A DNA stretch of 44,834 bases, from contig OMXT01000061.1 in the NCBI GenBank assembly GCA_900315125.1, positions 1 to 44,834 on the forward strand. The letters are read 5' to 3'. Of the stretch, positions 23,792 to 33,614 are shown one piece after another. The notes beneath the pieces were generated by a model that saw only the letters and a list, made by a program, of their open reading frames with translations, did no database searches and was not told the DNA's origin. The first letter of the stretch is position 1. Each line of letters starts with the position of its first letter. The translations under genes were made by a program, and so were the position numbers. This DNA comes from an uncultured Eubacteriales bacterium. Its GTDB lineage: Bacteria; Bacillota; Clostridia; Peptostreptococcales; Anaerovoracaceae.

Positions 23792-26650
23792 TTGAAAGGC
23801 GCTAAGCAGACGAGAGAACAGAAGCCGCCGCGCAGGTTAAGTATAGTTATACTGTTCATAGTAATCATCATAGCCATCCTGCTTCTTCTCGTGAACTTCA
23901 TCACAGACTGGATGTGGTTCGCGGAAATGAAGTATGTTAAGGTATTTTTCACGGAGCTGTTCACCCAGCTGAAGATCGGCATCCCGGTGTTCGTTGTTGT
24001 CGGACTGATCCTGGATTATTACCTTCACAGGCTCAGGAAAAGTTATTTTGCTAAGATTGAGTCCCATGAAGCGACGGATATGCGGAGGCTGGGCAGGTAT
24101 ACCAACCTGATCGCCATTGTCTTTGCGGCAATCGTTGCGTTCTACACAGCCCGCAAGCTGTGGTTCCGGGGCCTGGAATTTTTTAATTCCACGTCTTTCG
24201 GGAAGAAGGATCCGCTGTTCAATCTGGATATATCCTTCTATATATTTAAGTTAGATTTCCTGAAGCAGCTGAATGAGCTTCTGCTTGTGGTCATCATCCT
24301 GATGGTGCTCATGACGATTCTTTACTATGTCGTTCTGATCACCATGCACGGTCCGGATATTCTGGAAAGAGAAGAAGAGACTGCAGATTTCACTGATGAT
24401 GAAGACCGTTATACCGGAAGCAACAATCCATTCGGAGACAATACGCCCTTTGGCAAGATGTTCGAGGGAATGGGCGGAGCCCGCAGGAGACCAAAACGCC
24501 GCAGATCATTTGATGATAATAACTTCAGACAGCTGATCGGCATTGCAAGCCACCAGCTGACGGTGCTGGGCGTTGTGTTTTTCCTGATGCTGGCGCTGAA
24601 CTTCTTCCTGAAGCAGTTTGACCTGCTGCACGCTCATACCGGCGCGGTTTACGGCGCGGGATTCACCGATGTTACTGTAAATCTGTGGGTTTATCGCGTA
24701 CTGGTGGTACTGTCCCTGATTGGAGCGATCACCACAGCAGTATATATCCATAAAAAAGAAATCAAGAAGATCTTTACTGTCCCTGTGATCATGATCGGCG
24801 TCGGCGTTATCGGCGTAGTGCTTGCCATGGTCGTACAGGCATGGGTCGTATCACCTGATGAACTTGACAAAGAGAGCAAGTACCTGACCCGGAATATCCA
24901 GTATACACAGTCCGCCTATCAGTTGGATAATGTTACAGCCAAGCAGTATGCTGCGGAGCAGAATCTTTCGGCGAAAGATATCAGCGAGAACGAGGCTACC
25001 TTCTCTAACATCAGGATCAACGATTATACTCCGGTAAAGACATTCTACAACCAGACACAGAGTATCCGTCAGTACTACACGTTCAATGACGTGGACGTCG
25101 ACCGCTACATGATCAACGGAAAGCTGACCCAGACCTACCTCTCGACAAGAGAGATCGATGAGAGCAAGATCTCGGACACATGGCTGAACAGGCATATCAA
25201 ATACACCCATGGCTTCGGCTACGCGCTGTCCAAGGTAAACACCGTCACGGCAAGCGGTCAGCCGGACGTGCTGATCAAGAATATCCCGCCGGAATCCTCG
25301 ATCAAGGAGATCCCAATCAAGGAACCGAGGATCTATTTTGGAGAGATGACCGATGATTACTCGCTGGTCAATACGAGCGAGGACGAGTTCGACTATCCTG
25401 ACGGCGATACGAACAAGTATACCAAGTATAAGGGACATGCGGGAATCAAGCTGAATCCATTTGCGAGAGTAATGTTTGCGATCCGGGAAGGAAGCTTTAA
25501 GATCCTGGTCTCCTCCAACCTGAGCGGTCAGTCCAAGATTCTGATCTACAGAAATGTGGAGGACAGGGTACAGAGGATCATGCCATACCTTGCCTATGAG
25601 GACGATCCCTATGCGGTAACTGCCAACGGACGGATCTACTGGATCGTAGATGCTTACACAACAAGTTCCTATTATCCGTACTCTGAGCCCTACGGCGGAG
25701 TCAGCGGGACGACGAACTATATCAGGAACTCCATAAAGGTCGTCGTTGACGCCTACAATGGTGATGTGAATTATTACATCATAGATAAGAAGGATCCTAT
25801 AGCAAAGACATATCAGAAGATTTATCCGACGCTGTTCAAGGACTTCGATACGATGCCCGAGGAACTGCAGTCCCATATCCGTTATCCGAATGCCCTGTTC
25901 CAGATTCAGGCGAATATCTATAAGAGATATCACATGAATGATGTCAAGGTATTCTATCAGAAAGAGGATATGTGGGCCATCGCTAACGAGACATACGGAA
26001 CAAAGAACCGTGCGATGACGCCGAACTATTATATCGTCAATCTGCCTGGCGAAAAGGATGCGGAATTTATCAGTTCCATCCCCTTCACTCCGGAGGACAA
26101 GAAGAACATGACGGCTCTGATGATCGCCAGGAACGACACAGATCATTACGGCGAGATCGTCCTGTACAAGTTCCCGAAGAGCAAGACGATATACGGGCCG
26201 GAGCAGGTGGAAGCGCAGATCGACCAGAACACGGAGATTTCTCAGGACTTCTCCCTGTGGAGTTCAGCGGGTACAGACTACAGCAGAGGAAATCTGTTTG
26301 TCATCCCGGTGAATGACTCCCTGCTCTATGTAGAGCCGGTTTACCTGGAAGCGTCGAACTCCGCCATCCCGGAAGTCAAGCGGGTCATCGTCGTTTACGG
26401 TGACACCATTGCCTATGAGCCGACACTGGGCGATGCGCTGAAGGAGCTGTTCGGAGACAACGGAGGAGCCGATGAGTCCGGCGACGTGAAGGTCAAGACA
26501 AGCAGCGGAGAGAAGAAATCGAAGAACGATTACATCCAGGATGCACAGAGCGCCTATGATAATGCGCAGAAAGCGCTGAAGGACGGCGACTGGGCAGCCT
26601 ACGGCAAGTACATGGATCAGCTGTCCGATGCACTGGGCAAGCTGTCCTAG
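23792..26650 (+). CDS. UPF0182 family membrane protein
   Basis: A 952-residue protein of the UPF0182 (COG1615) family. About seven transmembrane helices fill residues 15-350, beginning LSIVILFIVIIIAILLLL, with an acidic cytoplasmic loop near 190-245. A large extracytoplasmic domain (about 360-880) contains the family's tyrosine-rich blocks such as NYIRNSIKVVVDAYNG and the downstream GPEQVEAQIDQ. An acidic tail and a final helical hairpin follow. Start is TTG 23792, supported by GGGGAGGAAG at 23777-23786; no in-frame ATG occurs before the first helix. The family's biochemical role is not established. It follows the two low-complexity membrane proteins in the same orientation. Confidence 0.88.
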   Translation: MKGAKQTREQKPPRRLSIVILFIVIIIAILLLLVNFITDWMWFAEMKYVKVFFTELFTQLKIGIPVFVVVGLILDYYLHRLRKSYFAKIESHEATDMRRLGRYTNLIAIVFAAIVAFYTARKLWFRGLEFFNSTSFGKKDPLFNLDISFYIFKLDFLKQLNELLLVVIILMVLMTILYYVVLITMHGPDILEREEETADFTDDEDRYTGSNNPFGDNTPFGKMFEGMGGARRRPKRRRSFDDNNFRQLIGIASHQLTVLGVVFFLMLALNFFLKQFDLLHAHTGAVYGAGFTDVTVNLWVYRVLVVLSLIGAITTAVYIHKKEIKKIFTVPVIMIGVGVIGVVLAMVVQAWVVSPDELDKESKYLTRNIQYTQSAYQLDNVTAKQYAAEQNLSAKDISENEATFSNIRINDYTPVKTFYNQTQSIRQYYTFNDVDVDRYMINGKLTQTYLSTREIDESKISDTWLNRHIKYTHGFGYALSKVNTVTASGQPDVLIKNIPPESSIKEIPIKEPRIYFGEMTDDYSLVNTSEDEFDYPDGDTNKYTKYKGHAGIKLNPFARVMFAIREGSFKILVSSNLSGQSKILIYRNVEDRVQRIMPYLAYEDDPYAVTANGRIYWIVDAYTTSSYYPYSEPYGGVSGTTNYIRNSIKVVVDAYNGDVNYYIIDKKDPIAKTYQKIYPTLFKDFDTMPEELQSHIRYPNALFQIQANIYKRYHMNDVKVFYQKEDMWAIANETYGTKNRAMTPNYYIVNLPGEKDAEFISSIPFTPEDKKNMTALMIARNDTDHYGEIVLYKFPKSKTIYGPEQVEAQIDQNTEISQDFSLWSSAGTDYSRGNLFVIPVNDSLLYVEPVYLEASNSAIPEVKRVIVVYGDTIAYEPTLGDALKELFGDNGGADESGDVKVKTSSGEKKSKNDYIQDAQSAYDNAQKALKDGDWAAYGKYMDQLSDALGKLS

Positions 26651-26677
26651 TTACAGAAAATAAAAGGAAGACGCAGA

Positions 26678-26764
26678 GGGACATTCCTGCAGGGGCACAC
26701 GCCCCTGCAGAATGTCCCACTGCTTTTAAGAGACTGCCCGGGCCGCGCTGCCGCGGCCCGGGCA
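26678..26764 (+). terminator. Two very strong hairpins between UPF0182 and glutamine synthetase genes
   Basis: The first stem pairs 26678-26696 with 26701-26718 (one bulge, loop ACAC) and is followed by ACTGCTTTTAAG, so it can act as a terminator. The second pairs TGCCCGGGCCGCG (26735-26747) perfectly with 26752-26764 around CTGC and has no T-run. The second stem ends 33 bases before the glutamine synthetase ATG. Confidence 0.65.
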
Positions 26765-26797
26765 CCGCAGAGCCAATCTGCAGAATGGAAGGAACGA

Positions 26798-28717
26798 ATG
26801 CTGGATTTTAACACAGATAAGATGCTGTTCACCATCCCCAGAGGGGAACACGACTGCGGCCATGTCAGAGAACTCCTGGAGGAACATCCGGAAGTACAGT
26901 ATGTATCCTTTGTGGGCATAGACATGGGCGGCCACGACACCGATGAAAAAATTCCTGTCAGTGTATTCATGAAAGATATGGAGAAAATGCTGGCAGAAGG
27001 CGTACAGACCGACGGCTCCAGTGTAGCCCTGCCTCAGATCGCCGACCTGGGAAATGCCCGGGTCGACATCATTGCAGACATGGAAGCAAACTGGTATGTC
27101 GACTACAACTTCGTCAACATCGACCGGAAGCTGGGTCTTCCCACAGGAACGCTGCGGATTCCGTCTTTCCTCGTTCACAACGAGACATTCCAGTGCGGAT
27201 CCCGCTCCATACTGAAGGACGCCCTTCGCTGCCTGAAGAAAAATATCATGGCAGAGCTGAAGAGTCATCCCTATGTATTTCAGTATATCAGCGGGGCGGA
27301 CAGCGCCGACGATATCGATCAGCTCATGATCACGAGCGCCACGGAGCTGGAATTCTGGGTCAAGACACCGGATGATAAAGGGGACAGAGAACAGCTCTTC
27401 ACAGCTCAGACACTGAAAGAGCAGTACTGGAAGCGCACCTATGGCGAGGTCAGGACAGCACTGGAAGAAACGCTGAGGATTCTGGACTGCTATGGCTTTA
27501 ATATAGAAATGGGGCATAAAGAAGTTGGAGGCGTCAAGGCGAGAATGGGTGCGGGCGGTCATTATGACCACGTCATGGAGCAGCTGGAGATCGACTGGAA
27601 ATTCACTGACGCCATGCAAGCGGCAGATAACGAAAATCAGGTCAAGTACGTTGTCCGTGACATATTCACCATGCACGGCCTGGATGTTACATTTATGGCC
27701 AAGCCCTTTGACGGTGTTGCGGGCAGCGGGGAACATACCCATATCGGTCTTGCGGCGAAACTGAAAAATGGTAAGACCGTCAGTCTTTTTGCGCCGGAAG
27801 ACATGAAGAAGGATTACATGAGTCCTGTCGGATTCGGTGCGCTCATGGGGATCCTCAAGAACTATGAAGTAATCAACCCATTCATCAGCTCCTCGACGGA
27901 TTCCCTGAACCGGCTCAAACCAGGATATGAAGCGCCGGTTTGCATCGTCACATCGCTGGGAAAGAGCGTGGATATGCCTTCCAGAAACAGGACAGTCCTG
28001 GCAGGGCTGATCCGGGACACCCAGAACCCGCTTTCCACGCGATTCGAACTTCGGTCGCCGAACCCGAAGAGCAATACATACCTTGTACTGGCCGCGTCCT
28101 TTATGGCGATCATCGACGGCGTCAGCGCTGTGCTCGGAGCGGAGAAAACGCCTGCAGAGCTGACGAAGTCTCTGTCCAAGAAATACGGAGAAGAGGATTT
28201 CTACCTGGAGAAGGACAGAGAATACCGCAGTGAAGAAGATGTATTTGAATATTATTCCGAAGAGGAGAGGGAGAAGCTGTTCGGCAGGGCGCCGGCTACG
28301 GTCTGGGAAAATCTCCAGGCTTTCGATGAATATCCGGAAAAAACAGAGATCCTCGGCAGAGAAGATGTGATATCGCCGGTCCTGCTCGATTCCTACCGGG
28401 TCCAGGCTTTGTCGCAGTGGAGCCTGGAATTCCATGACCGCCTGATTCCCGGCGCCATGGAGTTTATCCGAAGCTGCCGGAAAAAACACAGAGAAGATGA
28501 CTTCTCCGACTACGATATTAAGAACTGGCTGGCCATCGATAAGATCCGCCATGAGCTGGGAAAGGATACGATCACTGACAAGTGCCTCCTGACCCGGGCA
28601 AGGGAGGCGCTGGAACAGGGCCAGTACGACCAGGCGTCCCAGCTTCAGCTGGCGATCCAGGCGAAAGAGGAAGAACTGAGAACACTTTATAACGTCTATA
28701 AAAAGAATTTGCTTTAA
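26798..28717 (+). CDS. glnA: Glutamine synthetase, long clostridial form
   Basis: A 639-residue ammonia-assimilating enzyme that makes glutamine from glutamate, ammonia and ATP. Seen: beta-grasp motif TDGSSV near residue 70, TELEFWV near 185 (metal site), the nucleotide/metal block [10 protein letters not shown] near 310-320, and PSRNRT and [17 protein letters not shown] in the C-terminal catalytic half. It is longer than GSI (about 440-470) because of roughly 140 extra C-terminal helical residues. No adenylylation tyrosine context was noted. GGAAGG precedes ATG 26798. SerS follows after 20 bases, so they are probably one transcript. Confidence 0.88.
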   Translation: MLDFNTDKMLFTIPRGEHDCGHVRELLEEHPEVQYVSFVGIDMGGHDTDEKIPVSVFMKDMEKMLAEGVQTDGSSVALPQIADLGNARVDIIADMEANWYVDYNFVNIDRKLGLPTGTLRIPSFLVHNETFQCGSRSILKDALRCLKKNIMAELKSHPYVFQYISGADSADDIDQLMITSATELEFWVKTPDDKGDREQLFTAQTLKEQYWKRTYGEVRTALEETLRILDCYGFNIEMGHKEVGGVKARMGAGGHYDHVMEQLEIDWKFTDAMQAADNENQVKYVVRDIFTMHGLDVTFMAKPFDGVAGSGEHTHIGLAAKLKNGKTVSLFAPEDMKKDYMSPVGFGALMGILKNYEVINPFISSSTDSLNRLKPGYEAPVCIVTSLGKSVDMPSRNRTVLAGLIRDTQNPLSTRFELRSPNPKSNTYLVLAASFMAIIDGVSAVLGAEKTPAELTKSLSKKYGEEDFYLEKDREYRSEEDVFEYYSEEEREKLFGRAPATVWENLQAFDEYPEKTEILGREDVISPVLLDSYRVQALSQWSLEFHDRLIPGAMEFIRSCRKKHREDDFSDYDIKNWLAIDKIRHELGKDTITDKCLLTRAREALEQGQYDQASQLQLAIQAKEEELRTLYNVYKKNLL

Positions 28718-28737
28718 GGTATTATAGGAGTAAGGAA

Positions 28738-30021
28738 ATGCTGGACATTAAACGCATCAGAGAAGATTATGAGCACGTAAAGGAAAGAGTAGAATTCCGC
28801 GGAAAGGGCGATTTCGGCATCGGCGACGTTAAGAAATATGACGAAGAACGCAGAGATCTGCTGGCAGAAGTGGAATCGCTGAAGCACGAGCAGAAGACCG
28901 TTTCCAGAGAGATCCCCAAGATGAAAAAGGCTGGAGAAGATACAACGAAGGTCATGGCTGAGATGAAGGAACTCTCCGCTAAGATCAAGGAAATGGACGG
29001 CAGACTCTCTGAGATCGAGACGAACCTGCGCAATGCGCTGCTGAACGTGCCCAACACGCCGGCGGATGATGTCCAGTTTGGAAAAGACGATTCGGATAAT
29101 GTTGAGATCCGCAAATGGGGCGAGCCTACAGCATTTGACTTTGAGCCCAAGGCTCACTGGGACATCGGAGAGGATCTGGATATCCTTGACTTTGAAAGGG
29201 CTGCCAAGATCGCAGGGGCTCGTTTCACCGTGTACAAAGGCCTGGGTGCCCGCCTGGAACGTGCGATCACATGCTTCATGCTGGACCTGCATACCATAGA
29301 ACAGGACTATACAGAGATCCTGCCTCCTTTCATGGTAAATCGTGCGGCGATGACCGGTACCGGCCAGCTGCCGAAGTTTGAGGACGACATGTTCTACGTT
29401 CCCCAGAAGGATTTCTTCCTTATCCCGACGGCGGAAGTTCCTGTAACGAACCTCAGGGGAAATGAGATCATCGATGAAGCGGAGCTCCCGATTCATTATA
29501 CAGCATATACTCCCTGCTTCCGTGCAGAGGCAGGATCCGCCGGAAGAGACACCCGGGGCATCATCCGTCAGCATCAGTTCAATAAGGTAGAGCTGGTCAA
29601 GTTCGTTAAGCCGGAGACATCCTGGGATGAGCTGGAGTCACTGACAAATGACGCGGAAGAGGTACTGAAGCGCCTCGGTCTGCCTTACCATGTGGTAAGA
29701 CTGAGCTCCGGCGATCTGGGATTCTCCTCTGCTATGACCTACGATATCGAAGTATGGATGCCCAGCTACGGAAGATACGTTGAGATCTCATCCTGCTCCA
29801 ATTTCCTGGACTTCCAGGCGCGCAGAGCGAATATCCGCTTCCGCAGAGACGGCGGAAAACCGGAATTCGTCCACACGCTGAACGGCTCAGGACTTGCGGT
29901 AGGCCGCACGACAGCTGCGATCCTGGAGAATTTCCAGCAGGAGGACGGCAGCGTCATTATTCCTGAAGTCCTGAGAAAATACATGGGCGGCGTTGAAAGA
30001 ATCGAGAAAAAGGATGTTTAA
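28738..30021 (+). CDS. serS: Seryl-tRNA synthetase
   Basis: A 427-residue class II synthetase that charges tRNA(Ser) with serine. The N-terminal long coiled-coil arm spans residues about 30-105. The catalytic core contains motif 2 ([24 protein letters not shown], from about residue 259) and motif 3 (GSGLAVGRT near 385). Full length for bacterial SerS. AGGAGTAAGGA precedes ATG 28738. It lies 20 bases after glnA, leaving no room for a T-box leader, so regulation must come from the upstream gene or be constitutive. Confidence 0.97.
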   Translation: MLDIKRIREDYEHVKERVEFRGKGDFGIGDVKKYDEERRDLLAEVESLKHEQKTVSREIPKMKKAGEDTTKVMAEMKELSAKIKEMDGRLSEIETNLRNALLNVPNTPADDVQFGKDDSDNVEIRKWGEPTAFDFEPKAHWDIGEDLDILDFERAAKIAGARFTVYKGLGARLERAITCFMLDLHTIEQDYTEILPPFMVNRAAMTGTGQLPKFEDDMFYVPQKDFFLIPTAEVPVTNLRGNEIIDEAELPIHYTAYTPCFRAEAGSAGRDTRGIIRQHQFNKVELVKFVKPETSWDELESLTNDAEEVLKRLGLPYHVVRLSSGDLGFSSAMTYDIEVWMPSYGRYVEISSCSNFLDFQARRANIRFRRDGGKPEFVHTLNGSGLAVGRTTAAILENFQQEDGSVIIPEVLRKYMGGVERIEKKDV

Positions 30022-30321
30022 ATTACCAGATTATATCTACCCTGACTTTTCAGAAGAGCGCTTTGTCAAGGCACCCAATGCGAGGCTGGAGGCAGCGCCG
30101 GTGGATAAGGCGGCGCCTGCCGGTTTCCACGCCATGTCCATTTACCCGGAATACTTCAAGATAGAAGGAAAATGGTACCTGGCAGAGGAGGAGCCGTATG
30201 GACTGTGTGGTCTTTGTACTGAACGGCTCCATCAGGGATGACGGCCCGCTGCCGGAGGTGTATGAACACACTCGTGCAGGATTTCATGCGCAATGTGACG
30301 CAGAATCCTGGAATAAACTAA
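30014..30321 (+). pseudogene. Frameshifted remnant, possibly of a LOR/SDH-region protein
   Basis: Frame one from ATG 30014 gives a 75-residue protein ending GFHAMSIYPEYFKIEGKWYLAEE and then out-of-pattern residues to a stop at 30241. Removing one G from the GAGGAGGAG run at 30185-30193 would continue as SRMDCVVFVLNG in the frame of ATG 30198. The join resembles the N-terminal part of the lysine-ketoglutarate reductase/saccharopine dehydrogenase (LOR/SDH) conserved-region proteins, from memory only. A third frame gives a coding-like end, LVQDFMRNVTQNPGIN, stopping at 30321. Two frame changes in 300 bases suggest a decayed or truncated gene. The alternative is two tiny overlapping genes (30014-30241 and 30198-30410). 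The first overlaps the serS end by eight bases. Confidence 0.4.
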
Positions 30322-30337
30322 AGAAATACGCAACAGC

Positions 30338-30361
30338 TGCCGGTCCTGACAGGGACCGGCA
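30338..30361 (+). terminator. Stem-loop terminator candidate
   Basis: TGCCGGTCC (30338-30346) pairs perfectly with GGACCGGCA (30353-30361) around TGACAG, followed by CTTTCGGCATTTT. The T-run is broken. It would end the glnA-serS transcript before the cardiolipin synthase gene. Confidence 0.55.
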
Positions 30362-30419
30362 CTTTCGGCATTTTCACGAGCGCCGCCGGAACAGGGTACC
30401 GCGGGATTAGGAGCATGCA

Positions 30420-31958
30420 ATGCATAGAATCATCGGCAAAATATTTAATATCTTATTCAACCGTCTGACCCTGACCGTTGCAGCCTTCGTCCTGCAGACT
30501 TACCTGCTGGGACTGCTCACCTTTCGCTTTGTCGCTTACGCGGAATGGATCGATCACGGATTTAAGATTCTGGCAGTCGTACTGGCGCTGTACATCATAT
30601 ACAGGGACTATAACCCCGCCTATAAAATAGGGTGGCTGTTCCTATTGGGGCTCCTGCCCATATTCGGCAGCGTGGTATATCTCCTCTTCGGCTCTAAACG
30701 GCCGGCACGCTCTCTGAAGAAAAGGATCGATCCAGTGGAGTCGGCTCACAGAGAGGATCTGGAGCAGGAGGAGAACCTGCGTCTGACAGGGATCTCCAAC
30801 AGACTGCAGCGTACGGCGGAATATGTATCCGGCCAGGGTCCCTATCCGGCATGGTCTCATACCTCTGCCCGTTACTATGAAGTAGGCGACCGGCAGTTCG
30901 CGGATATGCTGCAGGATATCTCAGAGGCCGATCATTTCATATTCATAGAGTATTTCATCATCAGCAGGGGGAGCCTGTGGGACGATGTATTCTCTCTCCT
31001 TAAGGAGAAGGCGAAAGAAGGCCTGGATGTGCGCCTGATCTACGATGATGTGGGATCCATAAACAAACTGCCCCGGCATTTCCACAGAGATCTGACGGAG
31101 GCAGGCGTCAAGGTGCTGAACTTCAATCCCATGCGGCCTTTTCTCTCTCTAGTCTACAACAACAGGGATCACAGGAAAATCTGTGTGATCGACGGATATA
31201 TCGGATATACCGGCGGAACGAATATTGCCGATGAGTACGCGAACCGGATCGTCCGCTTCGGCCACTGGAAGGACACGGCAGTCCGGGTCTATGGCGAAGG
31301 AGTGTGGAATTTTACGGTCATGTTCCTCAATATGTGGAATGCGTTCCATAAGACAGATGTGGACTATGATCTGTTCCGCCCCCACCAGTGGCACCACCAG
31401 GAGTTTCCATCCGACGGCGTGGTCCAGCCATTTTCCGACACACCTCTGGATGACGAAAATCTCGGAGAAAATGTCTATCTGGACATTCTGGGCCAGGCAG
31501 AGGATTATGTCTTTATTTATACACCCTATCTGCTGCCCGACAATGAGATGGTGACGGCTATGACGCTTGCCGCAAGGCGCGGGGTCGACGTGCGCCTGGT
31601 CACGCCGGGCATACCCGATAAGAAGATTGTCTATGCGCTGACCCGCTCCCATTACCTGACACTGCTGAAGGCGGGTGTGCGCATTTATGAGTACACGCCG
31701 GGGTTCATTCATGCGAAGAGCTTTGTTTCCGATGACCGGATCGCCTGTGTGGGGACGATAAATATCGACTACCGGAGTCTTTTCCTTCATTTTGAGTGCG
31801 GGACGCTGCTCTATGACAACAGCGCAATCATGGACATTCGGGGCGACTGCATCCAGACATTTCACAGGAGCCAGGAGATCACGGAGGAATATTTTCACCG
31901 CAATCTTCTGGAGCAGTTCATCGCCTCCGTCCTGCGGGTGTTCAGTCCGCTGTTATAA
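30420..31958 (+). CDS. cls: Cardiolipin synthase
   Basis: A 512-residue phospholipase-D-type membrane enzyme that condenses phosphatidylglycerol into cardiolipin. Three hydrophobic segments lie at about residues 15-95 (the first within LTVAAFVLQTYLLGLL). There are two HKD motifs: HRKICVIDGYIGYTGGTN near 251-268 and HAKSFVSDDRIACVGTINID near 430-450. Full length for the family. AGGAG lies upstream of ATG 30420. It is followed after 11 bases by the decarboxylase gene, so the two may be co-transcribed although their functions are unrelated. Confidence 0.93.
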   Translation: MHRIIGKIFNILFNRLTLTVAAFVLQTYLLGLLTFRFVAYAEWIDHGFKILAVVLALYIIYRDYNPAYKIGWLFLLGLLPIFGSVVYLLFGSKRPARSLKKRIDPVESAHREDLEQEENLRLTGISNRLQRTAEYVSGQGPYPAWSHTSARYYEVGDRQFADMLQDISEADHFIFIEYFIISRGSLWDDVFSLLKEKAKEGLDVRLIYDDVGSINKLPRHFHRDLTEAGVKVLNFNPMRPFLSLVYNNRDHRKICVIDGYIGYTGGTNIADEYANRIVRFGHWKDTAVRVYGEGVWNFTVMFLNMWNAFHKTDVDYDLFRPHQWHHQEFPSDGVVQPFSDTPLDDENLGENVYLDILGQAEDYVFIYTPYLLPDNEMVTAMTLAARRGVDVRLVTPGIPDKKIVYALTRSHYLTLLKAGVRIYEYTPGFIHAKSFVSDDRIACVGTINIDYRSLFLHFECGTLLYDNSAIMDIRGDCIQTFHRSQEITEEYFHRNLLEQFIASVLRVFSPLL

Positions 31959-31969
31959 AGGAGAATATA

Positions 31970-33424
31970 ATGACAGATCATTCCCTTATCGATTTTCTGA
32001 TGAAGCACCAGGCGAAAAGCCCGGTGTCTTTTCATATGCCCGGGCACAAAGGCATGGCTTTCTTTCGCAGGTTCGGTTACGGCGATGTGCTGGATCACCT
32101 TGCAGATATTGATATCACAGAGATCCCCGGGGCGGATAATCTCTTTCAGCCCGAGTCGGTCATCGCAGATCTTATGGAACAGTACCGCTGTCTGTACAGA
32201 TCCTGCGCGTCTTATCTTCTCGTAGGGGGGAGCAGCGCGGGGATCGTCGCTTCGATCATCGCCGCAGCAGCAAAGGCAAGACAGGCCGGCATCTGGAAGC
32301 CTTCCTTTATTATTGCCAGAAACAGTCATAAATCGGTCTACAGCGGGCTGACCCTTGCAGGGGCGTCGCCTGTGTATGTCCGCCCGCAGATCCTTCCTGA
32401 CTGGGGCATTGCAGGTCCTGTCACTGCGCAGTCTGTCCGCCGGGCTATTGACCAGGCACCGGATGCGGCTGCAGTGATCATCACCAGTCCGAATTATTAC
32501 GGGATCTGCAGTGACATTTCCTCTATCGCTGATGTCTGTCACCGGGCAGACATGCCTTTGATCGTGGATGAAGCCCATGGCGCCCACCTGATAATGATGG
32601 ATCGCCTGCATCCTTCCGATCCGCCGCGTTCCGCCGCGCTCCAGGGAGCCGACGCCGTGATCAACAGCACCCATAAGACCCTGGCATCCTTCACCCAGAG
32701 CGCTGTGCTGAACCTCTACAGCGATCGTATCGATCTGAAGGAAGCGGAATACGCCCTGGAAATGATACAGAGTTCCAGTCCGTCCTATCTGCTGATGACA
32801 TCGCTGGCGATGAATGCTGCTGTCCTGGAAGAACACGGACAGGAACTGATGGAACAGTGGAAGGAAGATGTATTATGGTTCCGCAGCGCCGCCCAGGCGG
32901 TACCGGGCCTCGGCATTTTGGAGGATCCGTTCCTGGACCAAACCAAGCTCGATCTGGATATGAGCGGCAGGGGACTGACGGGCATGGGTCTGCAGGACGA
33001 ACTGATGAAGAGGAATATTTATCCGGAGCTCGCGTCGGGTAATATCGTTATGTGCCTTACGGGGATCGGCAATGTCAGGGAGGATTATGAATACCTGCTG
33101 AAGGCGCTGAAGGAAATCGCCGGATCCTTTACGGACAGCGAGCGAACCGAAAACGCATCGCTTGATGACGAGATCGACGAAATGGACTCACTGCCTGAGC
33201 GAACAACGCTGCCTCTGCAGTCGGAGGAAATCCCTCTTGCTGCTTCCGCTGGAAGAATCTGCGCCCGTCCGATTGTGCCGTACCCGCCCGGGATCCCCCT
33301 TGTTTGTCCTGGGGAAGTGCTGGAATTCCAAGTGATACGGAGGATTGAACATATGCTTGACCGGGGTGAAAGTGTCATGGGCGTCAGTTTAGAGCGAGAG
33401 ATTCTGGTCGGAGAGGTTAAATAG
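31970..33424 (+). CDS. Orn/Lys/Arg decarboxylase-family PLP enzyme
   Basis: A 484-residue fold-type I PLP enzyme of the group I Orn/Lys/Arg decarboxylase family, the short Firmicute form (like B. subtilis YaaO or SpeA). Seen: N-terminal SFHMPGHKG, ADNLFQPES, the cofactor aspartate in VDEAHGAH near 206, and the Schiff-base lysine in STHKT near 236. The small C-terminal domain ends with VPYPPGIPLVCPGE. An acidic linker near 385-410 is unusual. The true substrate (arginine, lysine or ornithine) cannot be told. AAGGAG precedes ATG 31970. Confidence 0.88.
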   Translation: MTDHSLIDFLMKHQAKSPVSFHMPGHKGMAFFRRFGYGDVLDHLADIDITEIPGADNLFQPESVIADLMEQYRCLYRSCASYLLVGGSSAGIVASIIAAAAKARQAGIWKPSFIIARNSHKSVYSGLTLAGASPVYVRPQILPDWGIAGPVTAQSVRRAIDQAPDAAAVIITSPNYYGICSDISSIADVCHRADMPLIVDEAHGAHLIMMDRLHPSDPPRSAALQGADAVINSTHKTLASFTQSAVLNLYSDRIDLKEAEYALEMIQSSSPSYLLMTSLAMNAAVLEEHGQELMEQWKEDVLWFRSAAQAVPGLGILEDPFLDQTKLDLDMSGRGLTGMGLQDELMKRNIYPELASGNIVMCLTGIGNVREDYEYLLKALKEIAGSFTDSERTENASLDDEIDEMDSLPERTTLPLQSEEIPLAASAGRICARPIVPYPPGIPLVCPGEVLEFQVIRRIEHMLDRGESVMGVSLEREILVGEVK

Positions 33425-33614
33425 AAAAAGGAAGAATATAGAACGGAATGCTGTATACATAATTGTGTCGTGAATGTGAAAAAACAGATGCTTTTTGTGA
33501 TGGGCTGGTGTATAATTTATCCGTATGATTTTAAAGGGAGAAACTGGCGCGGAAGCGGCACTTTTCTTCTGAGCAATAATAAGATTACTATTTTTTAGAA
33601 AGGAAGGTTTCAAT
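33425..33614 (+). promoter_or_regulatory. rnf leader and promoter region
   Basis: 190 bases upstream of rnfC. TATAAT at 33511-33516 is the best -10 element, but no good -35 lies 16-18 bases before it. A transcript from here would have a leader of about 95 bases with no recognised riboswitch. GAAAGGAAGG at 33598-33607 is the rnfC ribosome binding site. Confidence 0.4.

Noticed and set aside
28700..28738. T-box leader upstream of serS
   Set aside because: Only 20 bases separate glnA and serS; no room for a T-box.
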